A stretch of 45,000 nucleotides of DNA, taken from NCBI GenBank assembly GCA_012295275.1, contig CM022671.1:6693727-6738726 (forward strand). The letters are read 5' to 3'. The position numbers and the translations under genes are program-made. The notes beneath the pieces were generated by a model that ran no database searches, was not told the origin of the DNA, and saw nothing but the letters and a program-made list of their open reading frames with translations. How positions within the stretch are numbered: position 1 is the stretch's first letter; the number at the start of each line of letters is the position of its first letter. Of the stretch, positions 11,954 to 24,584 are shown piece after piece. Source of the DNA: Chrysomallon squamiferum. Lineage: Eukaryota > Mollusca > Gastropoda > Neomphalida > Peltospiridae.

Positions 11954-12016
11954 GTGTGTATTTTGTAAGCTTGGCGACCTCTGAAGAATATTTTTAATTT
12001 TTTATCTTTAACGTTT

Positions 12017-12051
<35 letters not shown>

Positions 12052-12145
12052 TTGTTTTTTTTGTTACGGGATCTGGTATAAAATGGAAGTTTAAGCATAT
12101 TAGATGCATGATGGATTATAATAATAACAGTTACAACAATAACAC

Positions 12146-12183
12146 CTCCACCACCACCACCACCACCACCACCACCACCACCA
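12146..12183. repeat. (CCA)n microsatellite
   Basis: About 12 CCA units followed by AAC and AAT trinucleotides; it produces a spurious poly-Gly frame. Confidence 0.95.
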
Positions 12184-12443
12184 ACAACAACAACAATAAT
12201 AATAATAATAATAAGCTTGCAAAAAATCAAAAGACGACTGAAAAATAAATGAGTGAGAAGGGAGATAACTCATAATAAATTAATAATTGTTTATTACGAA
12301 CGTGGGCTGTTATAAAGCACTTATTTACATTATCTGTATTTCAGTTATAATTTTTATTGTCTTCACTTTTAAACAGTTACAAGAAAAATATCCTTCATAT
12401 ATAAAAATATTTAATGTTCATAACAACAATATTACAAACATTA

Positions 12444-12445
<2 letters not shown>

Positions 12446-12502
<57 letters not shown>
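12446..12502. repeat. (AAT)n microsatellite
   Basis: About 19 perfect AAT units, followed downstream by ACT/GCT trinucleotides to about 12600. Confidence 0.95.
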
Positions 12503-12504
<2 letters not shown>

Positions 12505-12892
12505 TAAATCAATCAATCAACAACACAAAAGTAAATCAATACTGCTACAACAACTACTACTATTACTACTACTACTGCTACTGCTACTACTACTACTAAT
12601 AATAATAATCATAATCATAATAATAGTAACAATAAGGTAATTTAAATCACCTAGGAGAAACAGTTAAATAAAAAGGTTTTATGGTCTAACAAGGGACATT
12701 TCCATGTTACTGAACGTGTAAGTACGTCTGTCAGTGTGTTTGTGGTATTTTCACGGACACAAAGGAATGTGACATCACTGGGTTTGGGGCGAGTGGGGCG
12801 GGTGGGGGGTAAGTGTTAGCGGATAACTTCTTTCAACAAGTGAAATTTAACCTGCTGGCTGTGTGCGTTGTTTTATTGTGTAACTGAAGCGT

Positions 12893-12896
<4 letters not shown>

Positions 12897-12936
<40 letters not shown>
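12897..12936 (+). repeat. Poly(A) tract
   Basis: About 40 uninterrupted A residues. It could be a simple repeat or the tail of an old retroposed copy; no upstream retroelement is recognisable. Confidence 0.9.
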
Positions 12937-12937
<1 letters not shown>

Positions 12938-13161
12938 AGACGCAGGAAACGTACTGGTGATTCGAGCTGTGTGTAGGTCTGTGCGTGTTGTACGTAACAC
13001 ACTAGACGTGTCCAGTAAAGCTGGTGGGTGGGAGAGACAAATAAGCAGTAGTGCATGTGTACTGATTGATACAGCCGACACTGATAAAACTGGTACCTGT
13101 GCACGAGGCATTCACCCGGATTAACTGATTAGGAACAGGAGTTTTGCAGGTGTTGTTAACA
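12937..13161 (+). other. Possible 5' non-coding exon (donor at 13162)
   Basis: A more complex, less AT-rich stretch ending in a textbook donor, TTAACAG|GTAAGT, at about 13161/13162. Its start cannot be set and no long convincing ORF is present. It could be an upstream untranslated exon of the plus-strand SEC14-like gene or of an unseen transcript. Confidence 0.25.
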
Positions 13162-14648
13162 GGTAAGTTTCAATTTGCAAGCTTTCATTTAATTTTATTT
13201 ACCTTCTTTGTGTGATTACGTTCGTGTGTGTGTGTGTGTCTGTGTGTGTTAATTTATGTATTACGTATGTACGTGTGTATGTATGTATGGTGTGCAGGTA
13301 CGTGTCAGTGTGTCAGTGTGATGTATTTCATTATTTCATTATAATTAGTTTCACATAAATCTTTCTAATGCTATTTTCATTGAAATACAAACCTATCCGA
13401 TTTCTTTAACCTCGGAAACAAGAAGGAAGGAAATAAATTAAAGAATTATAAATTACCTAAAGCTATTATTAAGCGGATGCAGTTTCCAAGTAGTTTAATT
13501 TCAGAACTACTACAGTTTTTTTCTGAGATAACTGAAAACAGTTTTAAAAGTACAAACAACCTTCGTGTACTTAATCATTTATTTAAATTACAAAGATCAG
13601 CACAACACCGACATCGTTAGATTAGAACTACCACTGCTTACAACAACCACTGCTTATTACAACCACTGTTTATTACAACCACTGTTTATAGAACCACTGC
13701 TTATTACACGATTGCTTACGACACATTTTTATTATAACAGCCACTTATTATAACAACCTCTTATTACAACAACCATTGATAATAGCATTCACTTTTCTAA
13801 ACAGAATGAGATTAATTTTCTTACTGTAATCGCTGTCTGTGTCTGTAATTATTTTCTCTTTCTCGTGTTTTATTTTTTTCTATGACTTTTTTACTCTTAA
13901 TCCTATCAACATAAACGAACGAATAAAAACAAATATAATAAATAAGTATAAAAACAAACATAAACAAATAGGTAAATAAATAAATAAACAACCAAACAAA
14001 TAAGTAAACAAACAAACAAACAAGTAAACAAACAAACAAGTAAACAAACAAACAAGCAAACAAACAAATAAATAAAACCGAATAAATAACTAAATAAGCT
14101 ATTTAGAAATATATATAACCATTACACCTTATTATGATTATTACTGTTAATGTAAGTATTATCGTTGTTATTATTATTATTTTCTTATGCTGTTACTACT
14201 ACAACTGGTACTACTTCTACCACTACTGCAACTACTAATTTCGCTGATATTAATACTCCTTCTATACTTTATTATTATTATTATTATTATGTTGTTGTTG
14301 TTGTTGTTGTTGATATCTGTTTTTGTTATAAGTAAGTTATTAAAAACATAGAACGTTGACAGCATTATCAAACAGGATTAGTGTACTGACGTGTTTAAAA
14401 ATAGTAGGAATGTGTGAAATGTGACAGATGACAGACAAACAGACACACCGAGGTGTTGATGTATGGATCTCTCACTCACCGAATCGTCCTACATAAATCA
14501 AACATAGAAAAACACTAACTTACAGCGAAAAATATATATTATTACGTTTAATTTACTTCTTTTTATTTATTTATTTGATATTTTTTTTTTTTTTTTTTTT
14601 TTTTTTTATTTTTATTTTTATTTATTTTTTTTATTTTTTTATTTGGTT

Positions 14649-14681
<33 letters not shown>

Positions 14682-14940
14682 TTGTTGCTTTATTTTTATT
14701 TATTTTTGTTAAAGATTATACAGAATGGTATCAGCGCCATCTTAGCAGCAGTGTAGACAACTCGTGCAAAACATTGCACTTGGACCACTACGTATTATAA
14801 AAATTAATATTATAATTGTTCATCATCTTTAGTGAAATAAATACTAAATATACATTTTCCAATAACAAATATTAACAATTTAATATAGCATAGTATTAAT
14901 TTATTAACTGAGATCCAGTCACAACTTGTATAGATTATTA

Positions 14941-15006
14941 TGGGGCCCCTCAGCCCAGGAAACGCCTGTCAAACGCCCTACATGCGTCTGTGTTAAGCCA
15001 GCCCTG
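14941..15006 (-). mobile_element. hAT-like transposon terminus, relict
   Basis: Read on the minus strand this begins CAGGGCTGGCTTAACACAGA and continues to GGGCTGAGGGGCCCC. This resembles the CAGGG-type terminal sequence plus GGGCCCC segment seen at ends of hAT-family elements. I could not find the matching inverted end or an 8-bp target duplication, so it may be a fragment of a non-autonomous element or a chance resemblance. Confidence 0.3.
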
Positions 15007-15539
15007 AATGTTAGACGTCCCAATGTTTAGAGACGAATATACGACATAAACTACAATGGTAGGCTTTATGACGTTTAGAAAAGATTACACAACATTAAAC
15101 ACTATTTGTAAACATCATAGTTCTTAGCTGGGTCAGTGATCTGATTAGGAAAAGTTGTATAAATATTTTGTTTGTTTAGTGTTTGTTTTGTTAGACACGT
15201 GTCAGTATTTTATTTAAAAAAAAAATAAAAAAGTAAAAAAATAAAAAGTTGACTTAAAACCGCCAGTTTGTGCGTTACTCGTGTTCGATTAGCAGCAAGA
15301 ACCTGCTGTTAGAACCTTCCCATACACAGGATGTAATTTCCACAGCCTTTGATAAATCATTCGTGGGTCACCGGCTGGAACGGGAATTAGGGTTAGAAAT
15401 GTGAAGTGGGTGTTGGGGAGTCACTCAGTGTCACTGACTCAGCTGACGTATCCATTAAAAGACATGTTACACTCTACACAGACTGACTCTTTGGTACCGT
15501 ATATGTACGAAAAAAAACTATTTCATGTTTTCAGTATCA

Positions 15540-15980
15540 CAGCAGTTATATATAACACAATGATACAACACTACGGTTATATGTAGAAAACATATATATA
15601 TATATATAATAAAAGTGATATGAACATACAGTTATAAACAGAAAAGTCAGAAATAGCACAATGTTACAATGATACTAATATAAACAGAACAGTAGTAAAG
15701 AATAAATGGATACTAAATAAATTAAAAATAACACAGAGATACAATAGCACTGTTATAAATCGCACAGTGATACTATAGTACAGTTATAAACAGATCGCCC
15801 GTAAAATATACAATAGCACAGGTATAAAACAGAAGAATCATAAATGGAACAGTGATACAATGGTACAGTTACAGGAAGGTCAATGATACAATGGTATTAT
15901 TATAAATAACACGGTTATAAATAGAGCAGTTATATAAGGCACAACGGTACAATAGTACGACTGGAAATAGATGAGTTAGG
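15540..15980 (+). repeat. Degenerate minisatellite
   Basis: Diverged units built around 'acagttataaacagaa' and 'gatacaatagcacagt' recur irregularly about every 25-45 bp. No coding capacity. Confidence 0.7.
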
Positions 15981-16159
15981 CAACTTTCTTTATTTCTATT
16001 TCTCTGTTAACAGGTATATTACTACAGATATATTTACATTCATCATTTTGTGAGTCGTCTGTAAGTAATCACGCATAGTAGGTTTGTACGCAAGCGTAAA
16101 GAATCTTTATAGCGACTCGTGACATGTAAATTATAGAATGTGTTACTCTCATGTCTAAA

Positions 16160-16190
<31 letters not shown>

Positions 16191-16445
16191 AATAAAAATA
16201 ATAATAATAATAAAATAATAATAAAAATAATAATAAAACAATAATAAAAATAATAATAATAACAATAACTAAAATAATAATAATAATAATAATTAGAATA
16301 ATAATAATAATAATTATAATAATAATAATAAAATAATAATAATAGTAATAATAATAATTAAAATAATAATAACAACAACAACAACAACAATAATAATAAC
16401 AATAATAATAATAATAATAAATAGTGGTTATTTTCTGCAAACAAG

Positions 16446-16480
16446 TCAACTGTGAAGGCAGCGAAGCGGAAACTGACAGG
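16446..16480 (+). other. Possible small non-coding exon (donor at 16481)
   Basis: A short, more complex segment between an acceptor-like TTTCTGCAAACAAG and a strong donor, CTGACAG|GTAAGA. It could be an alternative 5' untranslated exon of the SEC14-like gene. Only the splice-like signals support it. Confidence 0.2.
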
Positions 16481-16984
16481 TAAGAAACTTAATTGAAAGT
16501 GTAATCATTACCTTGAAAGTGTTACCTTGAATTGTTCATACCCGTATTTTACTGACACTTCCAGTCAACCGTGAAAAGCGAATCACTTAGCGAGTCTACA
16601 GTTGAAAACAGCTGGACACGAGATGATAGGAAATGTTCTGGTGTTGTTTCTCTCATTATCAATCACGTCGTCCACTCACACGTGAACACTGCCTCTGGTG
16701 CAACACCAACAACAACACCACCATAAACAACAACAACATCAAAATAGTAATAGTAAAAGAAATAGATAAATAAAATATTATTTGAATAGGAGTACAGAAG
16801 TTGTGTGATAGACATAGTTGTTGTGGAAGTAGTCGTCAGAGTAGTAGTAGTTTTTGCAGCAGTAGCGGTAGCAGCTGCTTAGTAGAGTAGTTGCAGTTGC
16901 AGTCGTCATAGTGTTAATAGTAAAAAAAGCTGATGTAACAGCTGAGTAGGTGTAGTCAAATAGAAATAACATTAGTATTAATAA

Positions 16985-17225
16985 TAGTAGTAGTGGTAGT
17001 AGCTGCTGTAGTAGAAGTTGTAGCAGTAGTCGTAGCTCTAGTAGCAGTTGTAGAAACTCTGGTAGTTGTTGCAGTAGGAGTAGTAGTAGCTGTAGTAGTA
17101 GTAGTTCTAGCAGAAGTTATAGTAGATGCAGTAGCAACTGTAGTAGTATTAGCAATAGCAATTGCTGTAGTAGTAGTAGTAGTGAAATCAGTAGCAGTAA
17201 TGCTTGCAGTGGCAGTGATAGTAGT
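16985..17225. repeat. Imperfect (AGT/AGC)n tract
   Basis: About 240 bp of GTAGTAGTAG with frequent AGC and AGA changes. It gives spurious Val/Ala-rich and Thr-rich frames on the two strands. Confidence 0.9.
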
Positions 17226-17699
17226 AAGACAAATAAAAATACAGATGTAACTAGCAACTACAACGAAGTGACATAAACGCAGAGGATGACGCAGTAACAA
17301 GGACGTAATGAGGACGAACGATTCTCTCTCACTGTAAACAAGACAGCGGTGGGATACGAACCGCGTACCTTTGCACTCTCGCTGTGATCGAATATAAAAC
17401 AATCCTGTATGGCCGTGAGTTATAAATACACCGCGTAAATAACCGGTTACCCAGCGGCTAAAGTACAGCGGCTCTCAACACGTTTTCGTCCCTCAGAAAC
17501 ATTTATTTGTTACACCGACATTAATACTGAAACACACACAGGATCGAGCTACTCTCATTCTTCATATTCTAACAGGCAAAAAATAATTTTCAAAAGAAGG
17601 AAAAAGCCATAAAATATTTACGATGCAACACGTCTACATTCTGCTGAACGAAGTAAGTTTTATCACAGGCACGTTGTACGTGTCTGCAGTAAGTTAATA

Positions 17700-17869
17700 C
17701 GTTTGCGGTGTTTTTACAGTGAGTTAATATTTATTGTGATGTTTACAAACAGCGTGCGCTGCTCGTGAAAGTTTGAATATCATTAATCAGCCTGTCAGTG
17801 TGATTGCGTCGTGTCAGTGAGGAGTTATTTCATAACACACAGGTCCGTCAGTTTGTCGCGCACGTGCAG
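17700..17869 (+). other. Possible 5' non-coding exon (donor at 17870)
   Basis: Relatively GC-rich sequence ends at GCACGTGCAG|GTGAGT, a consensus donor 1.3 kb upstream of the first SEC14-like coding exon. The start of the exon is not determinable. It is the best of three candidate leader exons by position and splice-site quality. Confidence 0.35.
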
Positions 17870-17889
17870 GTGAGTAAAACACGTGTTTT

Positions 17890-18470
17890 GTAACGTAGAG
17901 AGAGATTTCCCCACTGAAATATTTGATACGGTTTAACGTAGTCTCTTGCATTGGAATATTTTAAATGATTTAACATGGTTTTTGTACTTGTAGGTTTAAG
18001 TATCATTTAATACAGACATTTTTATTGAAATATTTAATCAGATTTGAAATAGTTTTGCATTGAAATATTTTAAAATGATTTAACGTAGTTTTGTTCTTGT
18101 ATGTTTAAGTATCATTTAATACAGAAGTTTTTAATATTGAAATATTTAATATGATTTAATACAGAGTTTTGTACTGAAATATTTAATACGATTTAATGTA
18201 GAATATTTAATTTTTTAAATTTTTACTTTAATGTTTAGTACTGTATATAGCACACAATTATATATTTAAACATTTAATAGTAAATTAGCAGAAATATTTA
18301 ATACTTTGTATCATTACATTTTTTAATCTAAACATTTAATGATATATAACAACATTTTATATATAAAATATTTAATATTGCATAACAGTTGTTTGTTGGG
18401 TTTTTTGTTTTGTTTTTTATATATAAAATATTTAGTATGATATCGCATAGCTTTATATAAAACATTTCTT
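17890..18470 (+). repeat. Degenerate AT-rich minisatellite
   Basis: Repeated blocks such as ttgaaatatttaatacgatt and taacgtagttttgtact, in units of roughly 50-60 bp, start just after the candidate donor at 17870 and fade towards 18470. Confidence 0.65.
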
Positions 18471-18900
18471 GTTTTACAACAAAACGTGTGCGATATTTTA
18501 TGATGTCTAAAATAGTTTGTTAAAAATTTAATACATGTGTATAGTTTAACGTTACCACAACCAAATTACCATGGCTTTGTCTAGTGTCCTATAACTTGTA
18601 CAATAAAGTAAATTCTAGATTTTCTTTGTCTGTTAAGCATCATCTAGAATTTCGTATCTGTGAACGTAGAACACTCGACATTGTGTAATTCAGTTTTCTT
18701 GATTCAGGGTGCTGTCAGTCTGATCACACTGAGTATAAAGGGCTGGGGTAGATTTATTGGTTGAGGGGGGGGGTCAGACTAAGCACAACCTACCCGCTGA
18801 GAGAGACACGATTTCGGGTGTGGAATATCATGTTTACTCTTTTACATATGCAGCAAATATTTATTGTCTGGGGACGTGTAAAATTTCATTTTATTTAAGT

Positions 18901-18915
18901 GTTAAAAAAAAAAAA

Positions 18916-18948
<33 letters not shown>

Positions 18949-18965
18949 TAATAAAAAAAAAATAA

Positions 18966-19028
<63 letters not shown>

Positions 19029-19065
19029 AAAAAAAAAAAAAAATAATAACAATAATAATAAATAA
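18901..19065. repeat. Poly(A)/(AAT)n compound repeat
   Basis: A13, (AAT)n, A10, (AAT)n, a longer poly(A) of about 26, then mixed AAT/AAC: an A-rich stretch of about 165 bp just upstream of a possible exon at 19104. Confidence 0.95.
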
Positions 19066-19209
19066 ATAAAAAGAATGTAACATATTTTCTCTGTGTTCTT
19101 CAGATGTGTGAAGGTAGAGCACGTGACTTTTGTGGATCAGTATTCTTGTGTATTTCTACCCCGTAACCGAAGAGGACCTTGTAAAAGCACCCAGTGTGAA
19201 CGAAACAAA

Positions 19210-20110
19210 ATGTTTAAGAAAAAGGTAGGCGAAAAGTTCATTTTTTTTTACTGTTCTTTGTCTCCTCAAGCTTTTGATTATGTTGTAACAGTTTTCAAAA
19301 AATTTACCTGATTTTCTGTTTGTATAAAATTTTTGTATTATATATAATTTCTCTCGCTGTTTTGGCTATTTGTATTTGTTGCAGTCTTTTCAAGACTGTG
19401 TTGTAATGTCTAGAAGAATAGAAATAGTGTTTGTCACTGGTTATTGTTAAACTTAATTATTAGGAAAAAATCAGTACCTTCAACCCTAGTGTTTGTTACA
19501 GTTACTGACATACTTAATTATTAGAAAAGCATGATTTCCTATAACAACAATTACGTAGAACTGTATCGGATCCATCGATAAAACATATTAGTAGCACTAG
19601 TCACACTTTAAACACGGAATTACTTCAGTTTTTAGCAGTGTAGAATTTGTTATGTCTCTTTTTGGTTTGTTTAAAGTGATAGAAAGTAAATTATAAAATT
19701 TGTTAATTAAGCTAAACTATGCTACAAATATTGTTTGTGAAACCCAGGCAAAACGTTTACAAAAAGAATGTCGTCAGTTACAGTAACTGCGAAAGCTCAC
19801 AAAGAGAAACATCAGAATATCCTGAGCTTTGTAAAAATGTTTTAATCTCTGATTTTCAGAACAAATTTCCTGTCAACGACTCGTCTGCTAACGGAAGTGT
19901 GACGTCTTCCCAAGAAATCAAGAAAATGGCCGCCATAGGAGAAGTAAGTTTTTCTCTTGTTTAATGATACACCGAGATACCAGTCTATGACCAAAATATT
20001 AATTTTGTTAAGTTATTTTTAAAGCATCTGCAAATATTGACTTTCTGTGCCTTAAACACGTTTTGTTGTCTTTAAATATCTCTTTAAACCAGTATTGTTA
20101 AACATATATC

Positions 20111-20141
<31 letters not shown>

Positions 20142-20735
20142 TTTTTATTTTATAATAACATGTTCTTACTTTAAGTCTATTTATGTCTGTAATTTTTTTT
20201 ACACAGATTTGTACATACAGACAGATTTACTTTTCTCTGTGTGTTTCGAGTTTTATTTTTAAAAATCTGTGTTAGTAACTTAAACAATAGGACATGGTGT
20301 TTACTTAAAACGTGAAACTAAATGTCTGAAGATGAAACTAAGATTTGTAATATATTTATATTTATCGCTTGACACTTGCATGGAATACAAAACAAGAACG
20401 CGGCCTGTACACGATGTTTTATTGTTATTTCAGTTTAGGGTGAGAATTGAAGATTTACTTAAACCAGAGTATGATGATTACTACTTGGCAAAGTGGCTGC
20501 GAGGTAATCTCTTCTCACTCAGTACTCACTGTCACACTGACTCACTCACCCACTCGCCCACTCGCCCAATCACTCACAGTTACTCGTACACTTACATCCA
20601 GTTCGTGAGTTTCTTCATTTAAAAGTCCTCTTATCATTTCATACTTTTATTGCTTTCTTTATAAAGTTTTACAACTTCTACACTGTAATCTTATAACAGA
20701 GATGACTTTCTCATATAAGTTATGTCTAAATAAAT

Positions 20736-20772
<37 letters not shown>

Positions 20773-21127
20773 CCAGATGTACACACATACGCGGACACAC
20801 AAACAAACATTAATTACCAATGCGCCTATAAAACACGGGCCACTGGGTGCCATAGTTTTTAAGTCTTTGGTGTTCTTTGAGTCGTGCTTTCCAAAAATAA
20901 ATATTGTCTATTCGCAGAGTCTAATCAGACAACACAGTCTTCATTGTTAAATACAAACATGTATAAAAAACATTAAATATTTTTTAAAATTTTATTTTAG
21001 CACGTCAGTTCAATATATCAATGGCAGAAGAAATGTTTCGTGCTGTAAGTATTCAATATCAGATTAAGAACATCACTGTACTGTTATTATTAATTACACT
21101 TTCTACTACAAACCCAGTGAAATACAG

Positions 21128-21206
<79 letters not shown>

Positions 21207-22107
21207 GTAATAATAATGACAATAATAGTGATAAGGGTAACATTATTAACAATAGTAGTAATGATAATGATTGAATAACATTATTGACAAGTAGTAGCAG
21301 CAGAACCAGCACTAGTAGTAGTATCAGTAACAGTAGATGTAGTAGCAGCAGAACAGTATTAGTAGTAATAACAAAGGATGAAACTCAAGGTCAGGTATTT
21401 TGATTAATTCTGTAACTGGAATAATTTTTGATTGTTCACGTTTTGTGAGAAATAAAAGAAAACATATCTTCTTCTGTTTATATTGTAGATTATCTTGTAA
21501 TAACGATAATATTGTAAATGTATTGTGATAATGATGGTTTTGTAGATTGTCTTATAATAATGTATACTATTGTAGAAGATGGATGATGACAAATCGTCTT
21601 GAATAATAATGATAACTGTATTGTATCTTTTTTTCTATAAATGACTAACTGTTGCATCTTTTTTCTGTATATGACTATATGTTGATCTTTTTTAACTGTA
21701 TATGACTGACTGTAAATATCTTTTTCTGTATATATGTATGTATCTTTTTGTATATATGACTGTACTATTGTATCTTGTTATATATGACTATACTGTTACA
21801 ATCTTGTTTCTGTATATGACATATACTGTTGTATCTTGTTTCTGTATATGACTGTACTATTGTATCTTTGTTTCAAACATGACTGTACTGTTGTATCTTA
21901 TTTCTGTATATGAGTTCTGTTGTATCTTGTTTCTGTATTTTTATGGCATATGAACAAGATTGACAAACTTTAGAAGAATACGAGCCACCAGAATATGTAA
22001 ATAACAGCATCTACCACGGTCATGCCGACATGCACGCACGAATATATATATATATATGAATTATGCATAGTTACATTTGACTTTACGTATATATCTATGT
22101 TTTTATA

Positions 22108-22156
<49 letters not shown>

Positions 22157-23017
22157 GTACATACTGGAGGGACACATATACACATACATACACATATACA
22201 CCAGACATATACGGTCACATATATCATACATATACGGACACCTGGACATAAACACATACACATATACACTTAAAACAGTCGACACATAGAAGACACACAC
22301 ATAGGTACATATAAAACATATATAAACATTGGATTTGGAAGTTCAGGCACGTTTGTGGTGAACAGGTCTGACGGGACAATTGTGTTTTTTGTTTTCATAA
22401 TATATGTAAATAACAGTTACCAGGTAACGACAAACTCTTACATTAAACATCATCTATTTGACATAATTTTAATTATTTATTATATTATATTATTATTTTG
22501 TTGAGGTTTAAATATAAAACACCATGACTGGAGGGACGTGTGGACACGACAAGGATGGGATGTGCGGATCGAAATATACGGACACCATGGACATGAAAGG
22601 GTTGATGTAATGATGCTAAAAAAGTCGACCTGGAAAAGACGAAGTTACTGGAGTGAGAAACACGTGCTGGACTAGAGTGAGAAATTTTGAAACACAAGTT
22701 TTTGCAATCAGATCCCAAATCTGAGATTGGTTTTCGTAAAACATGATTAAACGTGATTTCTGTGTTATCTAAACCCGTTGTTTAACTTGGATTTCATCCC
22801 AGTTTGCGATTTAACGTGTGTTCAGAATTTTATTTTTAAACTCACATTCTTGTAAAACGTCACCTAAAGAATTCGTGCACTGAGAATTTGTTTATAAGCT
22901 GAAAGTTGATGATTAATCGATATATCAACATATCGCTACTTACTGATATCACTTGTAATAAATCATTTGTCCTAAATCACTAAATCAATCAACGTTTCGT
23001 AAAACCACACCTAGCTA

Positions 23018-23107
<90 letters not shown>

Positions 23108-24516
23108 AATAATAATAATAATAATGATAATTCTTAAACAAAGGTGAAAAAAGAAGAAAACAACTGTAGTATTAATCGTATCAAACATTTATATTCTAAC
23201 AATACGATGTGTTGAGATTAATTAAACGACTGTTTATGAATTACAGCTGAACAGACGTGTGGACGGATTGACGGTTATTTTTGACATGGAGGGAGTCAAC
23301 AGCAGAGTCCTATGGCGACCTGGTAAACATTTTTATTTACAAATATTTTATTTAGAGTTTAAAATTATTTATTAACAGTAAATAATCCAACTCGTCCTGA
23401 CATAGCCAGGCATTCAGATCCAGATAAAAGATTTTTGTACCTACATTCTCCAAGATAAACATTAGTAATAAATTATTATGAAAGACGTTATTTTGAAAAC
23501 TGATATCATCCAGTGGAATGATTGCATGGGTAGCCCCCTTCTCCACACAAACCTAGGTCTGCCTTGCTTCTCTTTTTAAAATTAGACAGAAAAACAAACA
23601 TGAATGCATCTATAGAAACAAACTGGAAGAAGAAAAGATAATCCAGATAAATCTGCTGAAACATACTGAATTTCTACAACTATATATATAAATATATATT
23701 AATTTTATTTTTTGAAATCACACACTGAGAAAGTTAGGTCGCTAGATCAGTTCTCGTCAGTATGACTAATTTCACATTATACCCAGTGTCTCGCAACAGG
23801 TTTTAAAAGACTGAGTTTTTTTTTTTTTTTTCGCTCTTAAAAAGGATGTGAAGGGTTACATGCTGGTTACTGATGTAAACAGCGGGTTTCTCCTTCAGCC
23901 TAATACATTTTCATATAATTAAGAAATGGTTACACTTTCACTGTTTAAAGAAGATGATTTGAAAACTGTTTTACAGGGATACAGATGTATCTACACTTGG
24001 TGTCCGTTCTAGAAGACAACTACCCCGAGATGATGAAGAAACTCTTTGTAGTCAACGGTATGTAAATAAAAAATAATAATTAAATAAATAAATAAATAAC
24101 TAAATAACTAAATAAATAAATAAAACCAGTAATTAAATTACAATATCAAGCTTACGAAAACAATTTCCAACTTCACTAAACATTTTCTTTACGTTTTATG
24201 TCGGAATGAGGTCGGACGCTTTGTATTCTATTTGATAAAACGCGGCGGAGGAAACAAAAAAACTATAAAGACTGAGTAACTGGTATACGCAACATTAATA
24301 CTACACATTAGTTACTTTATGTTTTATTTCATGTCTGTTGTTTGCTGTTTTCTTTGCTCGCAGCACCGAGGATTTTTCCTGTGTTGTACAAGATTTGTAA
24401 ACCACTTATTAGCGAGGACATGAAGAACAAAATTCACGTGTTGGGAGGTAAGTGTATAAACGTGTATTTGTATTTTATATGAATTTTTTAATTATCGTTT
24501 TCCCCCCATATAATAA

Positions 24517-24584
<68 letters not shown>

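Larger units (their letters stand above)
11418..12800. other. IFT22 upstream region, repeat-rich
   Basis: This contains the presumed IFT22 promoter (minus strand). On that strand the forkhead-like heptamer GTAAACA ends two bases before the ATG, which may be chance. Farther out come a poly-T run (about 11919-11947), (ATTT)n (about 12016-12052), (CCA)n (about 12146-12183), a mollusc-common word at 12258-12271, and (AAT)n at 12446-12502 followed by (ACT)n. No coding exon is visible. Confidence 0.55.
13163..16440. other. Long non-coding stretch
   Basis: No gene seen. Contents in order: (GT)n-rich DNA near 13221-13310; a degenerate 'acaaccactgcttatt' repeat at about 13628-13770; AAAT/CAAA-rich tetranucleotides at about 13920-14080; T-rich DNA at 14575-14700 with two long oligo-T runs; a hAT-like end; a minisatellite at 15540-15980; and interrupted AAT/AAC repeats at about 16158-16420. 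The stretch 15260-15500 is of ordinary complexity but has no coding signature. Confidence 0.55.

Noticed and set aside
12833-13111. Minus-strand frames with poly-Phe between 12.8 and 13.1 kb
   Set aside because: They read through the poly(A) tract; the flanking residues show no known domain.
16993-17250. Val/Ala-rich plus-strand frame resembling a membrane protein
   Set aside because: It is encoded by an imperfect (AGT/AGC)n tract.
17345-17400. tRNA-like B-box on the minus strand (GGTTCGTATCC) in a complex stretch
   Set aside because: No A-box at the right distance and no cloverleaf could be drawn; at best an old tRNA-derived SINE fragment.
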